From positions 1,166,144 through 1,230,143 of the forward strand of contig LNGK01000002.1 of assembly GCA_001510575.1 (NCBI GenBank): 64,000 bases of DNA, in the 5' to 3' direction. Shown piece by piece: positions 43,801 through 55,864 of this stretch. Under the pieces are notes generated by a model. That model was not told the origin of the DNA, searched no databases, and saw only the letters and a program-made list of their open reading frames with translations. Position 1 is the first letter of the stretch, and each line of letters starts with the position of its first letter. The stretch is from Knoxdaviesia capensis. Taxonomy: Eukaryota; Ascomycota; Sordariomycetes; Microascales; Gondwanamycetaceae. Both the position numbers and the translations under genes were made by a program.

Positions 43801-46800
43801 GAATGGCCGAGGCCGCTTGAAGTAACAGGCAGCATTGTGAATCTATGATTGCCCGCAGGATTCATGTATCGGTGTTATTGGCTGGTCGGAGTCTTCACCG
43901 GGATGCCGTGGAGATCATTAGGGTTAGATGCTACGGAGTATATGCTCGCTTAGGGTTTAGCAAAAGATGATACGCCATCAACCACCAAGACGATGCGTAA
44001 CCCGCTGAGACAACATTTACCGTCCAATCTGTTTCTGTCCTCTTTGTTTGTTTAACAACTAATTTTTATCTCTTTTTCTTCCAATCTGTAATTCCTCTGT
44101 CCAGGACGCTACAGTCTAAAAACCCAGCCCCAAAGTTAGTTTGCCCATATCCGTACTAGCTCTAACAGACTAGTTAGTTCCCCATTATCTGGAACTGGGG
44201 CCCGGACCCAAGCATAAACCGCAGAATGGTAGCAGCCCAGAAAAGGGAATCAATTCAAAAGGGAAGCAGGGAAGAAAAGAAAAGAAAAAAGGGGGCAAGG
44301 GGGGGGGGGACAATGTCGAGAGGGGCGGGAAGCTGGGAACTCGGGACCCGTAAACTGGGACAATGGGAAATAAAGGGGGGGATGATGATGACGAGATTGA
44401 GAAGAGAAGGGGATATGGCCAGGAACTACGATAGGATGTAAGTAGTAGTGCAGTGTCGGGATGTCCCTAAGTGAAATGAAAGTGTAAATTAGAAAATCAT
44501 GAATCACTGAGTAAGAACGAGCTGTATCCAAGCCTCTTGGGTTTCGGCATATTGATAGAGATAATATTGTGCAAGTATCTCCACAGCGCCTTGAACCCCG
44601 TGGTTTAACGGGAAATCCCGCAGGCAACAAAAACCCAGCAAACAAAAAATAAAAATAAAATAAAAAATAAAAAATAAAAAAGGGGAAATCATTCTTGTTT
44701 TCAAGCCTGTTGCCCGCTCGCTCGTCGCTGTGGTCCGCGTCTTCCCGCGTGTTTCGTTTCTGGGAGGCTGGTGGAAGGTTAGCTGTCCCAGGCATGCCTG
44801 TCTCATGTTTTGCTGTATGAAGCCATCTGGCTGTGCATCTACCAAGTAACTTGTGGTTATGGAGGAGCTAATACTTGAACTTGGAGAGTCCAGTAGTGTA
44901 CTGTAGATATATGCCCACAGTAGGGAGTCGAGCAATCCTCAGATCCTGTAACCCCGTCCACTGACTCTCACTAAACCCAACGTCGCTGATCCTCCTCCTC
45001 CCGGTTCAGAATGTGTGTGTGTGTCTGTGCCCCCGGAAGTCAGCCCTCTTTTTGCTTGATCCAGCAGTTTAGGCGAACCCACGAACGAACGGACCTCCTC
45101 CTCTTCTGAACCACACACACACACACAACCCTCCGGCCTATGCATCGCTTAACGCGGATGAGCGAAGAGAGGTGTGTGTCGATTCCAAGGTCCGGAACTT
45201 GGAAACGACAAACAGGCAAAAAAAGGAACCACAAAGAAAGAAAAAGAAAAAGACCTCGTTGTCGCTTGCCTCTGTCTGGGGGACGAGAACGAGACAGTAG
45301 GGGGGGCCACATACCTCCACCCAAACTAAACCGCATTCTCTCGGTTAGGTGGATAGACAGTACTGTAGACCCTCCTTCACCGTCTCTCCATCGTTCGGTT
45401 CTGAACTGCACGATTCCAGCGTCTTTTGCAAGACTGACGGTTGGCGGGATGGGGATGCATCCCGCGGGTTGGGGTGGTGTTCCTTTTGGGAATGGGAAGA
45501 GAGATACCTGTAGCCTTGGAACATCCCGATTGGCACCAGATGTGCGAGTGCATGCTCGCAGAGCCACAGTACCACGAACCGTGTGTGTACCATATTGTTT
45601 TCCCTCCCGTAACAACTTCTTATACGGACAGAGTATCAACACCTAATTTATCTGCTTGGTCTCCAAGTCTCCCCCATTACCAAGCCCCAAGTCATCGTGG
45701 TCGGCGGTGTCCCAGACTAAAAACCCCGTTGTCATTGGGCGGTGTGCGTGTTGGGGGTGGGGCGGGGGGGAAGGGAGGAGGAAGAGCAAACGCAAATCGG
45801 CCAGACGGATCCGGTCCCCGGTGATTTCCCACACCGTTCCGCATTTCTGTCTGATTCTGTGACAGGTCCTTCTCCTGGATGTGCTATCTGCTGCCGCTGC
45901 TACCACCACGGGATGTCCATATGACTGTCCAGATATAACGGCAGTATATGCGAGCTCAAACAAAAACCCGCCGGTACCGGCACCGCCAAGGTCCCAAGAG
46001 CTTCCCCCCCCCTCTTCCCTCTCTTATAGCAAGATTGTGTGTGAAAAGGCAAGACTCAATCCGTTGGACAGCGTCCCACGTTCACTCTCAGTGCGTCCCT
46101 GCAGGTGAGAAGTGATATCACGCTTACTCATAGAAATATCAGCTCCGCGTTCTCACACTAGCTCCCAAAGCTGTCTGAAATCTTTTTTCTTTATTTTATT
46201 TTTGGTTTTGTGTGCTTCCCCCGTCCCACAGGCCCGGGATAGGACGATGTTTACCACAGGTTTATAGCCAGAGGAGCCACGGGCTAGGGACCTCGGTTCT
46301 TTTTTCCTGTTTCTGCCGTCTCGACGCTGCTATAGTGCGTCTGAAATCTTTCGATGTTCCATCGTCTTGGGCTGTAACACGTAGGGCATAACAGGAGCGT
46401 CATATAATACTGCCCAGCCCAGCTGCATCATCCCACCTTTTTTTTCTCGTTTCTTCTTTTCAACCATTCCACCCGGCTGGTACAAGGCCCTGGCCGCTTG
46501 GGCTGTGGTGACGCCACCACGAACAAGTCATAGCAGTGGCCCACAAGTGATTGGAGACACGACGGCGGTGCATTAAGTGCAGTGCATGTGATGTATCTAC
46601 TGTATGTGCTGTATAGTGCATGTAAATTCCGACTGCAGGTTAGTGTATCAAGGCTCGGCACCGTCGTCATAGCACCGCGATGTGCCCCACGAGAATATGG
46701 TCAAAAGATACAGAGAAATATTGAATAAATAAATAAATGAAAAGAAAAAAAAAAGAAAAGAAAAAAAGGAAACCTTTCCGGACCAACTACAAACAGCAGG

Positions 46801-49028
46801 AAAAAGCGAGAGCCCTTGGTTCCCAGCCGATCGGAACCTGGGAAGCCCGTTCCCTCGCACTCAGTCTCTGTCCTCCCCCTTTGGTTTCAACGGATGGAGC
46901 AGACAAGGCCCCTGCTGCAGGCGGCACGTCACCAATGGGAGTCGAGGAACGGCATATGTAGTGTATTCTCTGAACCGCCACCTACAGTACTTGTACTCGT
47001 ACATCGTGCAGTTCAGGCGGTGAAGGGCGGTGGTGATCCTTTGGCGGGTGGGTGGTTCAGACACCAGGCATGAGGCCCAGGTGTGGGCTAGTGGGTGGTT
47101 TCAGCACTATCGAGTGGGGCCTGTGAAGAAGATCCCTTATTCCCAGTTGGGATAAGAACCGCTTGGGGGCTGGTCAACGATCACCTAGCCCGAGGGTTGA
47201 GGGGGAGGGGGAGAGGAGGGGGGAGGAGGAACACTATCTCTCGCCCTCTGAGTTAGATGGCAAACAAACTAGCAGATTCACGTTAAGAGGGAGGGTAGCA
47301 GTGGGACATGTAAGTAAAGTACATACAGTACATGTACACAATAGGGTCTGGGAAGGACAATGACTCCTACAAGTCTTGATCTACACATGGGGAGCTCGGA
47401 GTGGTCGAGTGTGTTGGTTCTGTGAGAAGAAGAAGACTTGATAGAGGGGGGTAGACATCCACCACACAGCAGTTCGCATGCCTCGTTTCGCTGGAGTGTA
47501 TTCGAGTTAGCCCTGCATGAGGACTCCACACACCCAGCCGACTTATTCATTCCACTTACACCACATCCCGCGCCTATACGGCCCCATTCCATCCTAGCAC
47601 CACCACCGGCACCACCACCAGTCCACCAGAGCATCATCATCATCGTCATCATCAGCATCACCCCTGCCGTTTAGACACTTGATTGTTGGTCTTGCGGCCC
47701 CGCGTGGGAGCATGATATGCGTTGTTTGCCATCCATCATCCTCTTATCAATTTCCTTTTCTTGATTTGGGTTCCCGGTGGGGGAAATCCCAACCCGCCTT
47801 TCCCTCAGGCCCAGCCACTTGGTGCTTGGGTTCTGAGCGATCCTCGCGCCAGTGTTCTGGGCTGATCCCTGCTGGGAAGACACGGAAAGGGGAGCCATGT
47901 TCCCCTTTTCGCTTTTTTCTCGAGTCGTGTTGGCTCTTAGTGGCATGGGAAGATCACTTTAGACTTAGAACCTGGAGTGGGCGGGACAAAGAACGCAGAG
48001 TGTCTCGGATTCAGATGGCCGGCTTTGGAAATACACGTTTAGGGGCGGCTTTACGGGCTTGGGTGTATGGAGCTGCTTTGGGACCGAGCACTCTGGAGAG
48101 CCAGCTAGCTATCGGGCGTATCCATCCTCTCTAGCATCGAACAGAGTCTACCTTCCATACGGCATACAGCTTCCACGATGCTCACCCCTTCAGCTTCGGC
48201 TATGGCGGAAGTGAAGTTGTTTGCGGGATTCAAGTCGCCGACGACGCTTGCGCTGTTTTAGGGTTAAGGCTGGTTAGTCCGTCGGCCGCGGCGGGTGGTG
48301 AGTGGATGGACAGCAAGCAAAGCAAGCGCGCACGCAGGTCTCAGCTTTCCATCCTCCCGTGATCCTGCGTCTATGGTCCCGGATCGGCATTTTTGTGGTT
48401 GGTAGTAGTCGGTACAGCAGTGTTCCATGCACACCCGTTCTTGTCTCTCTGTGTCCTGTGTGGTCTGGGCTTCTTAGCTCCCATCCTCGCAACGTGGCTT
48501 TTCTCCTCACGGACCAACAAGTGCGGTTGCTGCGGTCCACCCACACAGAGGTGCATCCAAATACACGCAACAGGCGCTCAGGTGTGTGTGTGTGCGTGCG
48601 TGTGTGCGTGCGTGTGTCTGTTGGTTCTGCGAGAAGGATTCTCTTCCTTGCGTTAAGTCGACCGCATCCTTCCTGCAGCAATCACACACACACACACTAG
48701 CATCGCCTAAAGCAAACTTCCAAATGCATGCACAGCCGCGGTGTCCGCGCGCATATGTGCAAGCGGGCGGCCGGGTGGCGCATATGGCACATTCCAGTGT
48801 GCTGCGAGAGGTGCATGTGCGAGTGTGAGTGTGAGTGTGTGAGTGTGTGAGTGCGTGAATAAAAGCCCAAAGCACATCTGCGTGTGTGGATGGTGTGAGT
48901 GGGTGCTTGTGTCCCCCCTCCTCCATCTCGGATGCGCGAGAAGACGAGGAAGGCGAAGAAGAATGGAGCAGGGAAACAATACGTAGCAACACCTGCGGCA
49001 AGGATATGCAGTCAGTGGGCGATCACTA

Positions 49029-49032
<4 letters not shown>

Positions 49033-49068
<36 letters not shown>
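49033..49068. repeat. (AG)18 microsatellite
   Basis: Eighteen perfect AG units. Within 500 bp to the left lie TG/CG-rich stretches (48582-48620, 48820-48850), so several simple repeats cluster here. Confidence 0.95.
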
Positions 49069-49071
<3 letters not shown>

Positions 49072-49722
49072 TGCCGTTGGGTGTGCCCGCCCAAGGGAAC
49101 GTGATTTGCACCGCTACGACCAACTCAGGCCTAGTCACCGCCAGAGGTGGTTTTATCGCCTTCCTTCTCCCTCCCGCTGACGGGCGTTTGTTGAAGCCGG
49201 ATGGGCGAAGGACACGAATGGCAGCGAGACACCACACCACCCGGCGTCTTCGTTTCTGCCAGTAGCCGCTGTCCCAGCACCAACAAAACAAAAAACAAAA
49301 AAAAAAAACAGAGAGTCCCGCTTTCCCAACATATGCACCGGAAAGGCACATTGGGCCGCCGGTGAACACGAGGCCGTGTCACCAGGAGGACGTGCTGGTA
49401 TTCTCTGGACCTACCACGTATTCCAGTGTGCTTCTCCGGAATGCCTGCCACGCACTAACACATCCCGCATCGTATAGGTACGTCGGCATGACGCTGCAGC
49501 AGGCATCCGGAGTACACAATACGTGATATGTCTGTCTATATTTCGCTGCTGTGTGTTGTCTGTCTCGCCTCACTTGTTCTGCTGACTTGGACCAGCCAAA
49601 CCCGAACCCACTTTCGTGGGCTGGGCCCAGCAGCAACTCGGTACCAGAGTGTCGGGAATGGGTTCTTTTGGAGCATCAGCACCAGTGGGGCCGCACCAGG
49701 CTTACACTGGGACTCTCTGAAC

Positions 49723-49753
<31 letters not shown>

Positions 49754-50799
49754 ACATACACACACACACACTCTCTCTCTGTGCACAATTCAACCCCAAT
49801 GTTGCCGGTACTACGGCCTGGGGTGTGTTCCTTTTGTGAAACAGCATATGCGGGATGGAAGCAGGAGGAGGAGGAGGAGGACCGGGGACATATCATATTT
49901 TTCTGGGAGTGGGTGGTACAGGAAAATGAAGAGAATGGAAGTGAGTGTTGCGTTGCATTCATTCATTTGGGGGGATTCTGACTCTTCTGTGGAACAGCCA
50001 AGAACAACAAAACCACACAATCCCTCTGGGCCATTCGCCGCAAAGTTCAGCCCTGAGCTGAGCCCTGATTTCCTGTTCGCTGCGGCGTGGAATGTGGTGG
50101 TTTGCCCAGGTTGTGTGTCTCGTCCGGCCCTCCTAATCTCTCTCTTGTGTCTTTTCTCTCGCTGCTACTTTACTGTAACCTCGCTGGTTAATCTTATTGT
50201 ATTATTTGCTACTGGCATGGAGACTAGAGTCAGGCAAAGAGACAGACCCTGAGTCTCATCGTATAGCGACGTAACAAGTGAGGCGACGCCAATCTCCAAA
50301 TTGCCACTCTTCGACGCTTTTGGCCCTTGCCTGCTGACCCTTTCCCTGCAACTTGTCATTTTAAAAAGAAATCTACCCGAAGCCGGGAGGGGAAGACTCT
50401 CCCTCCCACACTGTGTGTTTGTATCTGTCCCGCCCTGCTTTCACGTTGGCACTCAGTCCGTCCGTCATCCGAGAGGGGGGGACCGATCCCGACCAGGGAG
50501 GGCCCAGCCACACACATCCAAGAGAGAAAGAATCAACCGGTCAAATGAACATGAGTCCCAAAAAAGCGACACACAGACGCCCTGCTGGCCTGTGACAATC
50601 TGAAAAAAAAAAATAAAAAAAAATTCAACAACGCGAGGGCTGTCTGGTGGCTGTTAGTGTGAAGAACAAAGCGCAACAGACGGAAAAAAAACGACCGGAT
50701 CACGGGCCTCCCCAGGATCCCAAAGCTAGCTGCGGTTTCTATTGTTGATAAGGGCCGACGGACTGCACTTGCACTGATCGTGACTGATTGATTGATTGT

Positions 50800-50840
50800 C
50801 ACAACACACACACACAAAACACACACACATACTGTACAAA

Positions 50841-50882
<42 letters not shown>
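50800..50882. repeat. Compound (CA)n microsatellite
   Basis: CA tracts at 50802-50829 lead through a short TACTGTA break into a perfect 39-nt AC/CA run at 50844-50882. Confidence 0.9.
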
Positions 50883-50883
<1 letters not shown>

Positions 50884-53800
50884 GAGGTGATAGTAATGCA
50901 CCCGTCCAAGTGTGACCAACCTGCGTTTGGCTCCGGAACCCGGCAGACCAAGACACTTCCTATTGACATCCAAGTTCAGCATAGCCCAAACGCGAGGGCA
51001 GATCACACAGAGGTCGCTTATGAAGCCGCGAATAGGCAAAGACAACCACGCAGATTAAGCGAGGTGGTGACTTTTGCTCATGTGCTGTGCTGTCCCGCCA
51101 TGTGTGTGCGCGTCTTCGAGGTCTCCTTCCAGTGTCGCTTGGCGGATGTGAGCCCGGCTGAGAAGAAGGATGGGAGGAGGGGGGGGCGAGCCGCTGACTC
51201 CTTCGCTGCCCGGGGCAAGCGACCCAGACGCCTTTTTTTCTCTTATTTCTCTTATTTTCCTTCTTATTTTCTTCTTTTTTAGTCTCTTTTCTTTTTTTCT
51301 CTTCTTTTCTTTCCTTTTCGGTTGGAGGACTTCACACACATGCTTGGCCGCTAAACGACAGAAAGGGCTGGCTGTTCTGGCTCGTTGCCTGCTGGGTTCC
51401 GGACCACGTCCTGGCCCTCAGAACAGCAAAACACAGAGAAGACGACGCTGGGTACAACGGCCTCGCCGGACCTCATTCAACACGAAACTCACCGCTGCAC
51501 CGTACAACATCACCCTTTGGTTCCCGTCTCTCCTGTGCCTCAATCTGCCCGTTCTCTCAGATATCACAAAAATCCCGTTTGCCTGACTCTCCAAAAAAAC
51601 TAACTGGGATACCCAATATATTTCCCAGAAAAGACGAAAAAGATGCGCTTCACACGGTAATCTTCCCAGGTTACAGGAACACCAAAATCCGCAACAGGGA
51701 TCTTCCCTGAAGGCGTTCCCTAAGACACACACAACGTGTGCATACTTTCGGCCCCGGCGAACCTGGGCCCCGCCAAGAACCCAAAAAAACATACCCAGTA
51801 AAAAGAATAATTAACTAAAAGAAAACGGTGTACCGAACTGTCGGGTCTCTAGACAGGGATCCTTTGCGACTTGTCTGTATGCATACTTGTGGCCGGCTGT
51901 AGCCACTTTAATCTTGTGTCTCTTTTTTTTTTTTTCTTTTTTCTTTCTTTTTTCTCTTTTCTTTTTGGTCGTTGTTCGGATCAGGGAGCCACGATAACTT
52001 GTGAGAGAAAAGCGACCGGGGCGTTGACTTTTCTCTGAATGGTTCAATAAACTGTGGATGCTGTTCTCGGCGGGGAAACTGACGTTCTTTTACCGCATTA
52101 GGACATCAACGTGCACCCGGGTGGGCGTTGCATGGTGAACTTACAACTATATCCCGAGTTGCTCGCTCTCCGTAAATTCCCAATTTCGCCCTAGGATACT
52201 CTCTGCTTCTTCCGAGGATGCATAACTCCAAGCCACATTGCTGTGCCCTGTCCAACGACCCCGGATTTGTGCACAACTTGCCGTTTACCCTCGTCACATT
52301 TCACATCCCTCATTTCTTCACCGCTGCGTGGCACGCTTGAAGAAAAACGACACAAAGGAAACAAGAAGGCATAAGACCCGAAGCATGACACTGTTTGTAT
52401 TGAGGGATTTGGGGACTGTTAACACACATGGCTGGATGATTCCCTCTCTCTCAACTGTCATTCTTTTGTATTTGTTCAAATAATTACCCTCGCTTTTGTG
52501 CAGATGTCCTTGACGTGCTGCTGCACTCCCGCCCCATCTCACGGAACTTTTTGTCTCCTCGTTTCTTGGGCTGCAGGATTTCGCCTCCCAACGTTTTGGT
52601 CACTGTGTCTCGCCTGTCTCGTTGTCTCCCCCGGTTCTGGGACATTCGTCTTCTGCTCGCCTGTGGGCTTGTAATTGTTTCATTTTTCTCTCACACCAGT
52701 CTGGTTCCGCCGTTCCTTCACGAGCTGAACCGAGACCCTATATTTGGACTGATATATCTCCTCCTCCGTGTGTGTCCCACTCCTCCATCCCAGACCGTTG
52801 GCCAGGCCCCTGGTCTCCAACCACAGAAGCAAAAGCAACAGACGAAGACGGTGGACCCGGTGGCCTGTGGTACCAGTACCAGAAATAAATTCGGCCGCAA
52901 AGTCGGGACCGGGGGGCCCAGTCCTGGGTTTCTCTGTGGGTCTCACACATGATTTCCTTTCGCCTGTTGGCCCTGGAAGAAGCCGCTGAGAGGAACCGCC
53001 AGGGCGTGCAAGCCTTCGGAAAGAGGAGCAATAATTTGTCGGACCAGAGTTTGACTGTTGTTTAACACACACACACACACACTCGCACCCACGCTTGTCT
53101 TGTACTGACATGTCGTTTTTGTCAACACCCCCGAAGAGCCGACGAAACGGCTTAACGCCGCCGTGCTTATCAAGTTATCAGCTCACCCGAGCATATCGTA
53201 CGAACTGCCCTCTCTTCCACCGGTCTGGATCGTCGTCCCAGGCGTCTGGATACGACATGGCAAGCGTCCAGTATGTGTCCTGTTGAGTGCTGCAGACAGC
53301 CGTCGTCGTCCGCCCGGATGTCCACCAGCCGGGCTGAAATGACTGTGACCCATTACCATAGATACACCACTATGTAACCAGGCGGCAACTGAAGTCGGAC
53401 TGACTACGTGCGAGTACCCGGCTGTTACGATCACACGGCGTCACAGTGACTTAGAAGACAGACAGACGCCCACGGATCCAGTAAAGCAGGGGGTTTTATT
53501 TCTTTTCTTTTACTTAGAACTTTTTTTTAAAAAAAAATAGAATTTGGAGGGACTATGGCTAACTGGTAAAAAAAAAAGAAAAAGAAAAAAGGGGGGTGGA
53601 CGAAGACATGATTCCATTCCACAAACGAAACAGCAAAAAATAGCAAGTAACCAAGGGGGACAAGAGACGACCAGGAAGAACAACAACACAAGTAAAAATA
53701 GCAAACCACTGAGTTTTCTCTCAACGTTAACTAGACTAAAGGGGTAAGAAAAACCGACGAAGAAGAATAGCAAACGGGGGATGGGGAGCGGGGAAATTTG

Positions 53801-54038
53801 CATCAGCGAACGAACAACAAATCGGTCAACCTTCACCCATCAAAAACTCATATGGCAATCTTGTTGGGACACTCTCTTGCTTTACCCCCCCATCTGCGTG
53901 AAAAAGCGAACGAACTAACTGGAAAAGAGGCGGTGCGGCCGTGGGACTGATGGTGGCCCGCGAGAACAAGAACACTGAGCGACCTCTCAAAAGTTGAGGT
54001 GGGCTTTTTTTTTTTTTTGGGTGGTGGTCCGCGGACGA

Positions 54039-55864
54039 TTACCACTCGAACTCACCGGTCGCCTTGTGGAAGACGTAGTCTTTGCCGTTGACGGTGAGAA
54101 TGCCGTCCTTGAGGATGCACTTCCTAGATATCGTAAGAAGCAAAGATACGTTAGAGAGGGAGTTGAGCCCAGAAACAAAGCAGGAAAGAAGGAAAGAGAG
54201 CCGCGACCAACGAACATACCACTTGTTCTTGACGCGCTGCACCTTGTCATATGTGCAGAGCATCATATGGCCGAGCGACTCGTCGTCCGAGTCCGACCCC
54301 TCCTCCGGATCATCCGAGTCATCCAGATCCGAGTTGATCGCATCCTCGTCATCCTCGTCGTCGTCGTCATCGCCATCGAGGCCCGCGGCCCGCGGGACAA
54401 CGCTAGTAGTGGCCGCCGAGTCGATGCCCGCAGGACCAGGAGCAGCAGCAGCAGTAATGCCAGCCGGACGCTTGGCGGCACGAGCCGCCTTGAGCGCAGC
54501 CGCCCGGTTACGGCGCGAGTCCCGCGCGGCCTCCTTCAGCGGCACCATGTACCCGCCGGCCTCGGTGCGGTGGGCGTTCAGCACCATCTGGCGGTGGAGC
54601 AGCTCGTCAATCTCCACGCGGCCCATCTCCGCCAGCGTGCCGTCGGCCTGGCGCTGCATGACAACGCCCGCAAAGTCCCAGTCCTCGCCGTCGCCATCTT
54701 CACCGATTGCGTCGTCGGCTCCGTCTGCCGGACCCTCCTGACCATTGATCCCGGTGCGGATGGCATTAATAGAGCCGCTAGCCCGCGAACCGTAGGTGCT
54801 TTGGAGCTGTTGCGTGGCGCGCATAGCAGCCACGTTCTGCGGGAACATGATGCCCCCATCGTTCTCAATCTTGATGTCGGGGTCGGCTCTGGCCGCGTCG
54901 CCGCTGCCATTGGCAGGGCCGGGCAGGGTCGGGAGAGACAGCATGTTGGCCTGCGGCTGCTGGGCAGCGGCAGGCTGCGAGGAAGCCGGCTGGCTGAACG
55001 ACTGCGAGGCCGATCCCATGGCATCGTTGTCATTGGCCGGCTCGGGCTCGGGCGACGCGTCGGGCTCCGGCTTGGGATCCCACGGGAAGGTTGCGACACT
55101 GAGCTGAGAGAGCTTCAACTGCCACAGCTGTTTGAAAGGAAGGGTTGTCAGGAGGGTTAGCTACACGTCTTGTCGTTGCTGTTGAGTGAGGCCGAGGACA
55201 CATAAGCCCTAAGAAACCCTAACACAAAGTTAAGGGGGCCCAAGGAACAGCTGCCCACAGGCGGCAGAGTGGATTTGCCAGCTGGCAGCACAGCCCGGGG
55301 CCCACTTCGGGCAACCATAAAAAGGCCACTTTGCTCCCTCTGGAACTGATTCCCCCATAAACGGGCTGATTCCCCCGCTCTTTTTTTTTTCCCGGACTGC
55401 CAGAACTCCAGCGAACCGCTGGTCTCACGCTTTTGCAGCGAAGTTCATGGAATCTGCCCGTCTCGGGCTGTCGCCCATCACTCGACGAGAGATTTTTGCG
55501 CTCCAGATTTGCTGGTGCACCTTGGTGTTCTTCGATATATAATTTGCATTTTTTTACCTTCCGGTGCCACGGGCCATCTCGCGATAGCTGCATTTTCAGA
55601 CAAGCCACTCGACCGGCCGGGCTTCACGATAACCAAATGCGGACCACTCAGACTCCGAACGCCGTTGACCGCCGCAAAAGAGCGTAGAAGATGCCGAGGG
55701 CAAGTATAAGAGAAGGGCATAGAAGAAGCAAAAGCAAAACTCACCTTACGTAGCTCGTCCAAGACTCCCTCCTCAACGCCGTTCTCCTCAAAGTCAACCC
55801 GCGAGGACGAGATCACCTCGTCCATGATCTGGTCATACACCGTACCGACCACTGCGTTCGACAT
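54039..55864 (-). CDS. TOA1: Transcription initiation factor TFIIA large subunit
   Basis: Minus-strand exons are 55864-55745, 55127-54220 and 54123-54039 (370 aa). Exon 1 encodes exactly 40 residues (SNAVVGTVYDQIMDEVISSSRVDFEENGVEEGVLDELRK in pieces) of the N-terminal helix bundle. The join gives LRKLWQLKLSQL as in all TFIIA alpha subunits. A non-conserved Pro/Gln/Ala linker follows, then an acidic run (GDDDDDEDDED) and the C-terminal beta-barrel YDKVQRVKNKWKCILKDGI with VFHKATGEFEW at the end. The second intron (96 nt) is normal (GTATGT, CTAAC, CTAG). The first is 617 nt, long for this genome, with a GTGAGT donor and a GCTAACC branch near its 3' end. TFIIA stabilises TBP on the TATA box. The family is certain from both termini. 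Confidence 0.93.
55128..55744 (-). other. Unusually long (617 nt) first intron of TOA1 with telobox
   Basis: The intron is several times longer than most in the window (65-217 nt). It contains a telobox-like AAACCCTAA on the plus strand near 55212-55220. No additional coding exon is needed because the frame is continuous across it. Confidence 0.6.

Larger units (their letters stand above)
37536..54038. other. 16.5-kb gene-free, microsatellite-rich region
   Basis: I found no frame with family motifs, conserved composition or convincing intron-joined exons on either strand. Open frames are mostly Ser/Leu/Phe or Lys/Arg/Glu runs that follow base composition. From 37.6 to 38.4 kb the minus strand is pyrimidine-rich, fitting a long leader of the methyltransferase gene. 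From 40 to 44 kb sequence is A/G-rich on plus. From 45 to 53 kb there are many CA/TG, CT/GA and homopolymer tracts plus TACWGTA palindromes. A lineage-specific gene, a long non-coding RNA or a large regulatory region cannot be excluded by eye. Confidence 0.45.

Noticed and set aside
47679..48134. 151-codon plus-strand frame
   Set aside because: No recognisable fold or signal, and composition tracks local bases.
53994..55160. 388-codon plus-strand frame opposite TOA1
   Set aside because: Shadow of the TOA1 exon 2 frame; no family features, and it runs across the TOA1 splice sites.
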